A stretch of DNA of 64,000 nucleotides. It comes from Streptomyces sp. SAT1 (GTDB lineage Bacteria; Actinomycetota; Actinomycetes; Streptomycetales; Streptomycetaceae). The notes beneath the pieces were generated by a model. The model was given only the letters and a program-made list of their open reading frames with translations. It made no database searches and was not told the DNA's origin. The position numbers and the translations under genes are program-made. This document shows, one piece after another, positions 17,716 through 25,211 of this stretch. Where the stretch lies: NCBI RefSeq assembly GCF_001654495.1, contig NZ_CP015849.1, positions 4,253,501 to 4,317,500 on the forward strand, in the 5' to 3' direction. The stretch's first letter is position 1; the number at the start of each line of letters is the position of its first letter.

Positions 17716-17797
17716 GGCGGTGTGCCCGAGCGGCCAAAGGGAGCAGACTGTAAATCTGCCGGCTCAGCCTTCCCAGGTTCGAATCCTGGCGCCGCCA
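17716..17797 (+). tRNA. tRNA-Tyr (GTA)
   Basis: The acceptor arms GGCGGTG and CGCCGCC pair, with the discriminator A at 17797. The anticodon loop CTGTAAA puts the anticodon GTA at 17750-17752. A long variable arm and a T-arm with GGTTCGAATCC are present, as expected for a class II tRNA. CCA is not encoded. In S. coelicolor this gene is the chromosomal attachment site of SLP1; here the downstream side shows no SLP1 genes. Confidence 0.95.
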
Positions 17798-17806
17798 CAC
17801 TGGGGA

Positions 17807-17855
17807 AAACCCCCTCCGACCAGCCTCTTCGGCAGGTCGGAGGGGGTTTCTTTAT
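17807..17855 (+). terminator. Terminator of tRNA-Tyr
   Basis: A 15-bp stem (17807-17821 with 17835-17849) encloses a loop that itself contains a GCC/GGC mini-stem. It is followed by TTCTTTATT. A diverged second copy lies at 19532-19590. Confidence 0.88.
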
Positions 17856-18192
17856 TGCTGACGCCTGTTCGATGCAGCACCGGCCGCAGGCGGTGTGTGC
17901 GTGGGGAGGGTGACTGGCGGGTGGAGACCGGTCGGGGAATCCGGAGGTTCCGCACGGGAGCACGAAGCGAGCGTTGGGCTCCGGTCTCCGCCGAGAGCGG
18001 CCCTGACGCCTGACATCAGTGGCTGACACCAACAGGTGCGGACAGCGGCGGTCGGCCCCGGCTCCCAGGGGTCTGGCTCAGGTTTCGTGCAGCAGTGACT
18101 GAGCGTTGCGAGCCGGGAGGCGGCTGCCTCGGTGGTCGGGGCTGGATTTGATACGAGTGCCGTCCGTACGGGGCCAGTCCCGGGTGGGACGG
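17856..18192. other. Intergenic region downstream of tRNA-Tyr
   Basis: No gene, RNA or integrase remnant could be recognised in this stretch, which lies between the tRNA-Tyr terminator and the 3' end of a minus-strand membrane protein gene. Open frames here translate to Arg/Pro-rich shadows. Confidence 0.6.
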
Positions 18193-19188
18193 TCAGCGAC
18201 GCCGACGGCGGCGTCGGAGAGGCTCCGGCCGGGCCGCCGCCTTGAGAGGCGCGAGGGCCTCCAGGAGCCGCCGGTAGGCGTCCGGGTCCCGCTCGAAGTC
18301 CGTCCCGGCCGCGATGGTGGCCCGGTCGGCGTCCTGCCCCCGGAGCAGGTCGACCGATGTCTGCGCGAACCGCTCCCACAGACCGTGCCGTTCGGCGTCG
18401 GCCACCAGCCGGCGCAGCTCGGTGACCGCCACCTCGGCGTCGGCGCGAGCGGCCGGTCCGGCCTGGAGCCTGTTCCGCAGCCCGGCGGCGGGGGCCGCCT
18501 CCCTGAGCAGCGGGCGCAGCCGCTTCGCGAGGTCCCGGGCGTCCGCCGCCGCCCTGTGTGCCTGCGGCCCGGCCTCCCGCAGAACCCAGAGAGAGCGGAC
18601 CAGTTCGGGGTCAGGTGCCGCGTCGAGCGACCCGTGGCGCCCGGCGTCCCGCACCGCATCCACGGCCCGCGCGTAGTCCTCGGCTGCCCACCCGGCAGCC
18701 TCGGCGAGCCGGGTCGCGCGACGCACGAGCTGTGCCTCCACGCCGAGGACCCGGGGGAGGGCGCGGAGGTTGCCGCCGACCATTCCGATCAGGATGAGCA
18801 GGAGTCCCAGCAGCAGGAGGGTGTCCGAGGTGGTGAAGTCCTCCCCCGAGGAGGCTTTCGAATCGTCCAGGTCCCCCCGGTTCGGCCCTTCCGTGAACAT
18901 GAACCCGGACTCCCAGCCGTAGCCCCGGCTGTCCTGGAAGTTCGGTGCCTTGAGAATGTCGCTCCGGCCGGCGTCGCAGTGGTACGGCCCCTCCCGCGTC
19001 TTCTTCTCATACGGGTCGCTCCACTGGACCCGGCAGGTGCCGTCAGCCTTCTCATCGACCACCGCCAAGTCGATCTGACGCGTCGCGGGCAGCTCCGGAC
19101 CCGACTCGACCGCGTACAGCCCCGCCGAACAGGCGAAGAGCATGAAACCGGCAGTCAGAACCCAGCGGAAGAAAGGTATGTGCCTCAT
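18193..19188 (-). CDS. Membrane protein of unknown function
   Basis: The 331-residue protein has an N-terminal membrane helix (FFRWVLTAGFMLFACSAGLYAV) and a presumed extracytoplasmic part of about 90 residues with two Cys (DGTCRVQW and PYHCDAG). A second helix follows (LLLLGLLLILIGMVGG, near residue 130). A cytoplasmic Ala/Arg/Leu-rich helical region comes next, ending in a poly-Arg tail. I recognise no family. The ATG at 19188 is preferred over an upstream one because the signal-like helix then begins directly. It lies alone between two similar terminator sequences. Confidence 0.7.
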   Translation of the reverse strand: MRHIPFFRWVLTAGFMLFACSAGLYAVESGPELPATRQIDLAVVDEKADGTCRVQWSDPYEKKTREGPYHCDAGRSDILKAPNFQDSRGYGWESGFMFTEGPNRGDLDDSKASSGEDFTTSDTLLLLGLLLILIGMVGGNLRALPRVLGVEAQLVRRATRLAEAAGWAAEDYARAVDAVRDAGRHGSLDAAPDPELVRSLWVLREAGPQAHRAAADARDLAKRLRPLLREAAPAAGLRNRLQAGPAARADAEVAVTELRRLVADAERHGLWERFAQTSVDLLRGQDADRATIAAGTDFERDPDAYRRLLEALAPLKAAARPEPLRRRRRRR

Positions 19189-19824
19189 GTCGTCATCCCC
19201 CGCCGTCAGCCTCGCACGGCGCATACAGGTGAGCTAGAGGCCAGCTCCGGCAGCGTGTCGCCACCGTCCCTGCCCGGGTCCGGCAGGGCGACCGCTCCCG
19301 GCGCGCTTCGTTGGCCCCGTCGCGGCCTACCGGACCTGGCCGTCCCTTGCGCCGACCGCTCCGTCTTCCTTTCAACGTCGCCAGATGGCGACGGATCCCA
19401 GCGTCCAAAGGCGGACTCCGATTCGTCCAGCAAGCACGGGCCCGAGCAACCCGCACGGCCCGTGGACCGAACTCCTGAAGCGGCGCTCACCGCCTGCCCG
19501 CTTGTCCCTGCGCGGCCTGAGCTGACTCTGGACTGGGGAAGACCCCCTTCGATCAGCCTTCAACGGCCGGTCGGAGGGGGTCTTTCCGTTGTGGCCGTGT
19601 CGTGGCCGGTGGTGTGGCGGGTGTCGTCGGTGGTTCCGGTGCCTTGTCCCCGCGAAGGTGGTAAGCGCTGTCCCTTGTCGAGGTTCTGTGACACTTCACG
19701 GAAGTTCCTGTGGCGAACGTCTCCCTACTATTTTCCTACCGCACCGAAGGGCCGGCCCCACACGGGCAAGAGGAGCGGCCGCTCATCTCCACGCACCTTC
19801 TGCCTTTCTCGCCGGGAGCCTTCC
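19189..19824. other. Long intergenic region with an orphan terminator copy
   Basis: This stretch lies between the divergent membrane protein gene and the secreted protein gene. Minus-strand frames at about 19193-19563 are short and Arg-rich, and I do not accept them. The only structured element is the terminator-like copy at 19532-19590. Promoters for both flanking genes should lie here; I could not assign them. Confidence 0.55.
19532..19590 (+). repeat. Imperfect direct copy of the tRNA-Tyr terminator region
   Basis: This segment aligns along its length with 17799-17857: both begin ACTGGGGAA, contain a CCCC..TCAGCC/CCAGCC block and GGTCGGAGGGGGT, and end in a T-rich tail. It can also fold as a terminator hairpin (arms near GACCCCC and GGGGGTC). 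No plus-strand gene lies upstream for it to terminate, so it looks like a duplicated junction rather than a working terminator. Confidence 0.75.
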
Positions 19825-20811
19825 ATGTCCTGCTCTGTCCTTCGCAAGGGCCGCCGCAGCACGGTCCGTGCCGTGCTCGTCGGTGCCGCTGTCGCCGCCG
19901 CCGTCCTCGGTCCCGCAGCCGCCACCTTCGCCGCCACCACCGTGCCGGGCGCCGCCGCCCCGAGCGCCACCGCTCCCGCCAAGACCGCCCGGGACGCCGT
20001 TCCTGCCGCGCCTGCCGCGCCGTCCACCCCTTCCACCTCCACTCCGTCCTCGCCCTCCACGTCCGCTCCGGCCACCGGAAGCGCTACGCCCTCCGCGAAG
20101 CCCAGCGAGGCTCCGTACAAGGAATACGGTCTGATCGACGGTGAGGAGGTGCACGTCACCAAGCTGGCGCCGGGCGGGTACCGAGGGGACGTCATCACCG
20201 AGTTCGGCGAGCCGCCGACCGCCACCCTGCGTGCCGTGGACCACGACGCCAGCATCGCCATCCACGGCATGCGCATCGTGCTGCACTCCTCCGACGGCAC
20301 GGTGGAGTCCTCGTGGCTGCCCATCCCCGACCACGACTGCACCGCCACCAAGACGATCCGCTCGGCCCTCGCTGCGCCCTACCGCGTGGAGCTCAGCAAC
20401 GGGCCCGAGGGACCGAAGGCCCGTCTGCTGACCCCCGACGGACAGACCCTCGGCACCGTCGACCGCGCGCACCCGCTGAACGGTCAGTACGGCATGAAGA
20501 TCGAGACCGTGAACGGCGAGCCGGAGTACTTCCAGCAGTCGCAGGGCGGTGACATGCCGTGGGGCAAGGCCTACGACTTCCCGGCGCCACCGGCGTGCGC
20601 GAGCGGCAAGTCGCCGGCCACTGCCGGTACCGCCGCCCAGACCAAGGTCGTGCCCGTGGGCGCGGTGGCCGCCGGTGTCCAGGACGCCCAGGACGGAGCA
20701 GGCCGCGACAACACCACGGTGCTGGCCGGTGGCGCGGTGGCCCTGGCCGGAGCGGCCGGCGTCGGTGCCGCGCTGATCCGCCGGCGCCGCACGGTCCGCG
20801 TCGACAGCTGA
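19825..20811 (+). CDS. Secreted cell-surface protein with C-terminal membrane anchor
   Basis: The 328-residue protein has a signal peptide (residues 1-37, basic start then VLVGAAVAAAVLG and cleavage near TFAATT), a Pro/Ser/Thr-rich linker to about residue 95, and a globular domain of about 170 residues containing one Cys in the PDHDCTATK segment and one near PPACASGK. At the C-terminus a hydrophobic helix (VLAGGAVALAGAAGVGAALI) is followed by the basic stop-transfer tail RRRRTVRVDS. No LPXTG is present; VVPVGAVAAG before the helix may be the sorting signal. It lies just upstream of a sortase, so it is the likely substrate. Confidence 0.8.
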   Translation: MSCSVLRKGRRSTVRAVLVGAAVAAAVLGPAAATFAATTVPGAAAPSATAPAKTARDAVPAAPAAPSTPSTSTPSSPSTSAPATGSATPSAKPSEAPYKEYGLIDGEEVHVTKLAPGGYRGDVITEFGEPPTATLRAVDHDASIAIHGMRIVLHSSDGTVESSWLPIPDHDCTATKTIRSALAAPYRVELSNGPEGPKARLLTPDGQTLGTVDRAHPLNGQYGMKIETVNGEPEYFQQSQGGDMPWGKAYDFPAPPACASGKSPATAGTAAQTKVVPVGAVAAGVQDAQDGAGRDNTTVLAGGAVALAGAAGVGAALIRRRRTVRVDS

Positions 20812-20908
20812 CCGGTTCACCCGGTCCACCCTGTTCACATGGGGTGCCTGCGCGGGCCGCGCACGCCCCGGGTGGTCCGGGTGGTCCGGGTGCGCCCCAC
20901 ACCTGGCA

Positions 20909-20952
20909 CCGGTGATGCGCCGGGGCGGACCATCGCCCCGGCGCGTCACCGG
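20909..20952. terminator. Hairpin between the secreted protein and the sortase
   Basis: A 19-bp stem with one wobble pair (20909-20927 with 20934-20952) has a 6-nt loop. There is no U-tract after it, so it may act as a weak terminator or attenuator that lowers sortase expression relative to the substrate gene. Confidence 0.65.
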
Positions 20953-20987
20953 TATCGCCGTTCCCCCCGAATCCCAGGAGCTCTCGC

Positions 20988-21653
20988 GTGTCCGTCCCCC
21001 GATCCGCCCGGCGCCGCTGGTTCCCGGCCGCCGTCGCCCTCTCGTCGGCGGCCCTGCTGCTCGGCGGCTGGACGCTGGCCCGCGGGCTCACCGACAGCGG
21101 CGGCGGAGACGGCCCCTACCGGGCCACCGTCTCCCACTCCCGCGCCGCCTCCGCCGCCCCGGAGCCCGCGGCGGGCGCCCGTCCCGCCGCGCTGAGCGCG
21201 TCGAAGCCCGTGCGCGTGCGCATACCGTCCGCGAGCGTCGACACCGGACCGGTGCTCGAACTCGGCCTGGCGGCCGACGGCACCGTACAGGTCCCCACGG
21301 TCGCCCAGGCCGACGACATCGGCTGGTACAAGGGCGGCGTGACTCCGGGGCAGACCGGACCGGCGGTGCTCATCGGGCACTTCGACACCGCCGCCGGCCC
21401 CGCCGTCATGCGCGAGGTGTCCCGGATCCGGGTGGGGGACCCGATCACCGTCACCCGCGCCGACAAATCCGTCCTGACCTTCACCGTCCGCAAGCTCCAG
21501 CAGGTCGGCAAGGACGCCTTTCCGACACAGGCCGTCTACGGCGACACCGAGCGGCCCGAACTGCGCCTGATCACCTGCGGCGGCCCGATCGTCGACGGCC
21601 ACCACCCGGACAACATCATCATCTACGCCGACCTGACGGCCGCACGCACCTGA
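20988..21653 (+). CDS. Class F-like sortase
   Basis: The 221-residue protein has an N-terminal membrane anchor (residues about 10-28) followed by a sortase fold. The catalytic His lies in LIGHFDTAAG and the catalytic Cys in LRLITCGGP. Where sortases carry the third essential residue, an Arg just before the final strand, this sequence reads GHHPDNIIIYADL, with no Arg. The GTG start at 20988 follows CCAGGAG. Its last codons and stop lie inside a 17-bp tandem repeat. It probably anchors or processes the upstream secreted protein. Confidence 0.85.
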   Translation: MSVPRSARRRWFPAAVALSSAALLLGGWTLARGLTDSGGGDGPYRATVSHSRAASAAPEPAAGARPAALSASKPVRVRIPSASVDTGPVLELGLAADGTVQVPTVAQADDIGWYKGGVTPGQTGPAVLIGHFDTAAGPAVMREVSRIRVGDPITVTRADKSVLTFTVRKLQQVGKDAFPTQAVYGDTERPELRLITCGGPIVDGHHPDNIIIYADLTAART

Positions 21654-21698
21654 CGGCCGCACGCACCTGACGGCCGTACACACCTGACGGCCGCACGG
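21631..21698 (+). repeat. Four 17-bp tandem units across the sortase stop codon
   Basis: Units starting at 21631, 21648, 21665 and 21682 share ACCTGACGGCCGCACGC, with two changes in the third and one in the fourth. Because 17 is not a multiple of 3, each unit presents TGA in a different frame. The sortase stop (21651-21653) is in the second unit. Confidence 0.9.
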
Positions 21699-21820
21699 AC
21701 GCGACAGCGAAACGGACCTGACGACGGCTCGGGCCTGCCGCCCGCCGCCCGCCGCCCGTCGGCCGCCGCTGCCATGCCACTGCCACCGCGACTGTCGGTG
21801 CCCCGGTGCACACTGGAGCC

Positions 21821-22048
21821 ATGTCCTTGTCGTCCGCCTCCGCGCGCCGCAGAGCCTGCCCCGTGTGCCGCCGTGAGATCGCCGTCGTGGCCGGGCGGTT
21901 CGCGCGGCACGATCCGCCCGGCGCGCGGGAGTCCGGAGAGCTGGTCTCCTGCCCCGGCTCCCGCCGTACGGCGCAACTGGGTGCCGTGCAGCCGTCGTTG
22001 GACGGCTACACCGTCCCCGAATTCCCCGGGCAGCTCAGCCTGTTCTGA
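21821..22048 (+). CDS. Small Cys-containing protein, unknown function
   Basis: The 75-residue protein opens MSLSSASARRRACPVCRREI. The CPVC pair and a later Cys in GELVSCPGS, near His in RFARHDP, suggest a small zinc ribbon. The C-terminus reads YTVPEFPGQLSLF. The ATG at 21821 follows TGGAGCC. I do not recognise a named family. It is convergent with the next gene. Confidence 0.65.
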   Translation: MSLSSASARRRACPVCRREIAVVAGRFARHDPPGARESGELVSCPGSRRTAQLGAVQPSLDGYTVPEFPGQLSLF

Positions 22049-22103
22049 CGGCGGCGGCTGAGGAGGACGGGACAGGGCGGCGCGGAGGACGCGGAGCGCG
22101 GCG

Positions 22104-22760
22104 TCAGTTGCCGGCGACCGACTTCACCGCCACCGGCACCGGGGCCGAACCGCCGATCAGTTCCAGGGTCAGGCCGGCCGTCGCCGGGGTGTCCACCAGC
22201 TCGGCCAGGACGGCGGCCACGTCGTCGCGGGGGACCGACCCGCGGCCGGTGTGCGCCTCCAGGCGCACCTGGCCGGTACCGGGCCCGTCCGTCAGCGAAC
22301 CGGGGCGCAGGATCGTCCAGTCGAGGCCGTCCAGGGAGCGGACGTGGTCGTCGGCCTCACCCTTGGCGCGCAGATACACGTCGAAGACCTCGTCGCCCCG
22401 GTGCGCCGCGTCCGCGCCCATCGACGACACGACCACATGGCGCCGCACACCGGCCAGGACCGCCGCGTCGGCGAACAGCACCGCCGCGCCCTTGTCCACC
22501 GTGTCCTTGCGCGCGGTGCCGCTGCCCGGCCCCGCGCCCGCTGCGAACACCGCCGCGTCCGCGCCCCGCAGCCGCTCCGCGACCTCCTCGACCGAGGCCG
22601 ACTCCAGGTCCAGCACGATCGGTTCGGCGCCCGCGGCCCTCAGGTCGTCGCTCTGCTCCGCCCGGCGGATGATGCCCGCCGCCTCGTCCCCGCGCGCCGC
22701 GAGCAGCCGCTCCAGCCGCAGCGCGATCTGACCATGACCACCAGCGATGACTATGCGCAT
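22104..22760 (-). CDS. NAD(P)-binding oxidoreductase-like protein
   Basis: This 218-residue protein of the NmrA/atypical short-chain dehydrogenase type has an N-terminal dinucleotide site GGHGQIALRL. The segments VVVSSMGADAAH and LDWTILRPGSLTDGPGTG are characteristic of NAD(P)H-binding SDR_a5-type proteins. The canonical YxxxK is replaced by YLRAKGEAD, giving a Tyr with Lys four residues on. The ATG at 22760 is chosen because the upstream extension is low-complexity. The substrate is unknown. Confidence 0.85.
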   Translation of the reverse strand: MRIVIAGGHGQIALRLERLLAARGDEAAGIIRRAEQSDDLRAAGAEPIVLDLESASVEEVAERLRGADAAVFAAGAGPGSGTARKDTVDKGAAVLFADAAVLAGVRRHVVVSSMGADAAHRGDEVFDVYLRAKGEADDHVRSLDGLDWTILRPGSLTDGPGTGQVRLEAHTGRGSVPRDDVAAVLAELVDTPATAGLTLELIGGSAPVPVAVKSVAGN

Positions 22761-22937
22761 GTCTTCGACCGTACGCCCGGACGGCCGTATCCGCCGCACG
22801 ACTTCGGCCCGCCCCGGCCGGTCTCCGCGCCCTCCCGCACCCCCGCGCCCGCCTGCCCCCTGCCGTCCCGCGCGCCCTCCCGCCCCCTGCCGCCCCGCAG
22901 GCGGTCGCGGCCCACCCGCCCCCGGCCTTTGCGCGCG

Positions 22938-22966
22938 CCCCCACGCCCCCACGCCCCCACGCCCCC
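22938..22966 (-). repeat. Perfect G-quadruplex motif on the minus strand
   Basis: On the plus strand, four runs of five C are separated by ACG. The minus strand therefore carries four G5 tracts with 3-nt loops. It sits 178 bp upstream of the NAD(P)-binding gene start and 53 bp past the amidohydrolase stop, on the transcribed-sense strand, so the mRNA would carry it. Confidence 0.85.
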
Positions 22967-23018
22967 ACGTCCCTACGTCCCCGCGTGCCCCATGGCGTCG
23001 ACAGCTCGCCCCCGGCGG

Positions 23019-24332
23019 CTACGACAGCTCTCCCCGCCCCTGCCGGGGCAGCCCCAGTTCCACCGAGGCGGCCGAGTCGCAGAACTCGCGCACCGCGCTG
23101 GTGCGTGCCACCACGCGCCCCCGGTGCACCACGATCCGGCTGTACGCGAGCGACAGCGCCCCCGCGAGCCGGTCGCCGCGCACCGCGAGGAGTTCGGCCG
23201 GGAAGCCCGCCTCCACCCGCACCTCGGGCAGACCGAGCACCGCGCGGGCCGACGCGCTCACCATCTCGTAGGCCTCGCCGGGGCGCAGCCCGTAGCGGGA
23301 GGCCAGCAGATAGGCCGCCTCCAGCGGGTCGCCGCGGCCCACCGGGTTCGACACGTCCCGCAACGCGCCGCTGCCCGCCGCCACCCGCACCCCGGCCGCC
23401 CGCAGCAGCCGTACCGGCGCCGTCCCGGGCCCCTCCGCGCCCGCGCAGCCGCCCTGCGGCAGGCACACCACCGCCACCCCGGCGGCGGCCAGCTGGTCCG
23501 CGGTCCGGGCCGCGGCCTCGGCGGGCAGCCGGGCCAGGCCGCCGCAGGGGCTCAGCGTCACGCCGGGGCGCAGTCCGCCCGCCATCGCCGCGAGCCGGGC
23601 GAGCCGGGCCGGGTCGGTGGCGTCGGTGTGCAGGTCGACCGGGCAGCCGTGCTCGGAGGCCACCTCCAGGACCGCTTCCACGTACCCGGTGGGATCGGGG
23701 TCCACGTCCGGGCAGCCGCCGACCACGCACGCGCCCATCTTCACCGCGTCCCGCAGCACCGCGAGCCCGTCCGCGCCGGCCACCCCGGTCAGCACGCGCG
23801 GCACCGCCACCGTCGACAGCTCGGCCAGCCCGCGCAGCGCCCGCCGGGCCCGCAGCACCGCCGTCAGGGCGCCCAGCCCCTGCACGTCGCCCACGCGCAC
23901 GTGCGCGCGCAGTGCGGTCGCGCCGTGCCCGAGCTGGAGCAGCGCCGCCTCCGTGGCCCGGCGCTGGACGTCCTCCGGGTCGTAGGAGACCGGGCCGTCC
24001 GCGTCGGCCGTCAGGGCGGTGTCGGCATGGGCGTGCGGCTCGGCCGGGGCGGGCAGCAGCAGGTAGCCGCTGAGGTCGACGCGCGATCCGCCGTCCCCAG
24101 GCCCGTCCGCCCCGCGCTCGCCGCCGCGCTCGCCGTCGCGGCCCGCGCCCCCGGCCGGGCCGAGGCTGCCCGCCGTGCCCACCGCCTCGATGCGCTCGCC
24201 GGACAGCCGTACGTCCACGGTCCGCCCGTCGGTGAGCCGGGCCCCGCACAGCAGCAGGGTGTCCGGGTCCGGCCGCCCGGACGGGCCGGGCGAGGACGAC
24301 GAGTGAGGCGGCTGCGGCTTACCGGGGGGCAT
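23019..24332 (-). CDS. Amidohydrolase-superfamily protein, cytosine deaminase-like, catalytic residues degenerate
   Basis: The 437-residue protein aligns end to end with cytosine deaminase-type amidohydrolases. The N-terminal metal pair is kept (EPHAHADTAL), and so are the RAHVRVGD and VDLHTDATDP strands. Compared with E. coli CodA, the catalytic Glu after the strand-5 His is Ala (HTDA versus HCDE), the strand-6 His is Pro (LSPCGG versus ASHTTA) and the metal Asp of strand 8 is Gly (GSGALRD versus GHDDVFD). It has a Gly/Arg-rich insert near residues 55-80. It may be a non-catalytic paralogue or use a changed mechanism. The start ATG 24332 follows CTGGAG. Confidence 0.8.
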   Translation of the reverse strand: MPPGKPQPPHSSSSPGPSGRPDPDTLLLCGARLTDGRTVDVRLSGERIEAVGTAGSLGPAGGAGRDGERGGERGADGPGDGGSRVDLSGYLLLPAPAEPHAHADTALTADADGPVSYDPEDVQRRATEAALLQLGHGATALRAHVRVGDVQGLGALTAVLRARRALRGLAELSTVAVPRVLTGVAGADGLAVLRDAVKMGACVVGGCPDVDPDPTGYVEAVLEVASEHGCPVDLHTDATDPARLARLAAMAGGLRPGVTLSPCGGLARLPAEAAARTADQLAAAGVAVVCLPQGGCAGAEGPGTAPVRLLRAAGVRVAAGSGALRDVSNPVGRGDPLEAAYLLASRYGLRPGEAYEMVSASARAVLGLPEVRVEAGFPAELLAVRGDRLAGALSLAYSRIVVHRGRVVARTSAVREFCDSAASVELGLPRQGRGELS

Positions 24333-24609
24333 CGCACTCCAGGTACGACAGAGGGACGGACGGTACGACAGACAGACAGACAGGCAGAGGGACGGACGGC
24401 GGACGGCGGACGGGGCGGAAAGCGGTGGTCGAGCGGGGGTGGGCGGTGCCCGGGGCGTGGTGCGCGCGGGGGGCCGCGCAAGATCACGCAGAGTGCGTCG
24501 AGCCTAGGGCGGCGGCGCGCCGGGAGACGGGAGGAGCGCAATAGTCGTACCGGTGTGGCCGTACGGAGAAGGGTCTCCGGAGCCGTCCGGCGGGGGCCGC
24601 GGAACGGAT
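24333..24609. other. Intergenic region upstream of tRNA-Thr
   Basis: No gene is evident. The left part (about 24350-24420) has short-period purine-rich repeats of GACAGACAG and GACGGACGG on the plus strand. The promoter of the tRNA-Thr/tRNA-Met unit lies at its right end. Confidence 0.55.
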
Positions 24610-24639
24610 TTGGGTGAACGGCTGCGGACCGTGTAATGT
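24610..24639 (+). promoter_or_regulatory. Candidate promoter of tRNA-Thr
   Basis: TTGGGT (24610-24615) and TAATGT (24634-24639) are separated by 18 nt, resembling a housekeeping sigma promoter. Transcription would start near 24646, just before the tRNA. Confidence 0.45.
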
Positions 24640-24650
24640 CTTCATCGCTC

Positions 24651-24723
24651 GCCCCAATAGCTCAGTCGGCAGAGCGTCTCCATGGTAAGGAGAAGGTCTA
24701 CGGTTCGATTCCGTATTGGGGCT
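24651..24723 (+). tRNA. tRNA-Thr (GGT)
   Basis: The acceptor GCCCCAA pairs with TTGGGGC, with the discriminator T at 24723. The anticodon loop ATGGTAA gives the anticodon GGT. D-arm (AGCTCAGTCGGCAGAGC) and T-arm (GGTTCGATTCC) are standard. It lies 45 bp before a tRNA-Met and is probably co-transcribed with it. Confidence 0.95.
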
Positions 24724-24768
24724 CTGGTGTGAGAGGTTCCCGCCGTGAGGCGGGGCCGATCTCATCAA

Positions 24769-24841
24769 AGCGGTGTAGCTCAGTCGGTAGAGCAAGCGGC
24801 TCATAATCGCTGTGTCACCGGTTCAAGTCCGGTCACCGCTA
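24769..24841 (+). tRNA. tRNA-Met (CAT), elongator type
   Basis: The acceptor AGCGGTG pairs with CACCGCT, with the discriminator A at 24841. The loop CTCATAA gives the anticodon CAT. The first acceptor pair is A-T, so it lacks the unpaired first position of initiator tRNA, which supports the elongator form. A terminator hairpin and rpmG follow. Confidence 0.93.
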
Positions 24842-24847
24842 CTGACA

Positions 24848-24892
24848 GTAGCCGATTGCGGGGTCGGTCCTTCGATCGGCTACTCTTTTCTG
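24848..24892 (+). terminator. Terminator after tRNA-Met
   Basis: A perfect 9-bp stem (GTAGCCGAT at 24848-24856 with ATCGGCTAC at 24875-24883) is followed by TCTTTTCT. It separates the tRNA pair from rpmG, although some read-through into rpmG is possible. Confidence 0.75.
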
Positions 24893-24932
24893 CGTTGAAG
24901 TAAGTCCATCCGTTCGTCTTAGGAGCACTCAC

Positions 24933-25097
24933 GTGGCTGCCACCGACGTCCGCCCGAAGATCACGCTGGCCTGCGTGGAGTGCAAGGAGCGGAACTACAT
25001 CACCAAGAAGAACCGGCGTAACAACCCGGATCGCCTGGAGATGAAGAAGCACTGCCCGCGTTGCAACGCGCACACCGCGCACCGCGAAACGCGATAA
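24933..25097 (+). CDS. rpmG: 50S ribosomal protein L33, zinc-binding form
   Basis: The 54-residue protein begins VAATDVRPKITLACVECKER and ends HRETR. The two CxxC pairs (CVEC and CPRC) show it is the zinc-binding C+ version. Streptomycetes often also carry a Cys-free paralogue elsewhere. GTG 24933 follows AGGAGCACTCAC. Confidence 0.95.
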   Translation: MAATDVRPKITLACVECKERNYITKKNRRNNPDRLEMKKHCPRCNAHTAHRETR

Positions 25098-25110
25098 ATC
25101 AGGCTCATAC

Positions 25111-25146
25111 GTGAGGCCGCCCCCGCACCATGGGGGGCGGCCTCAC
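25111..25146 (+). terminator. Terminator of rpmG
   Basis: A 14-bp GC-rich stem (25111-25124 with 25133-25146) lies directly after the rpmG stop and is followed by GGTGTTTC. Confidence 0.8.
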
Positions 25147-25211
25147 GGTGTTTCACCGTCTTCACCAGCTCCCTCCGCACGACCGCAGCTGACACCAGGA
25201 GGTGCCGAGCC

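Noticed and set aside
19193..19563. Minus-strand small frames upstream of the membrane protein gene
   Set aside because: They are Arg/Gly-rich, overlap each other in different frames and lack a domain or a consistent start.
18106..19824. N-terminal extension of the secreted protein frame upstream to 18106
   Set aside because: The in-frame ATG at 19825 begins a normal signal peptide. The upstream part overlaps the opposite-strand membrane gene and has no protein-like features.
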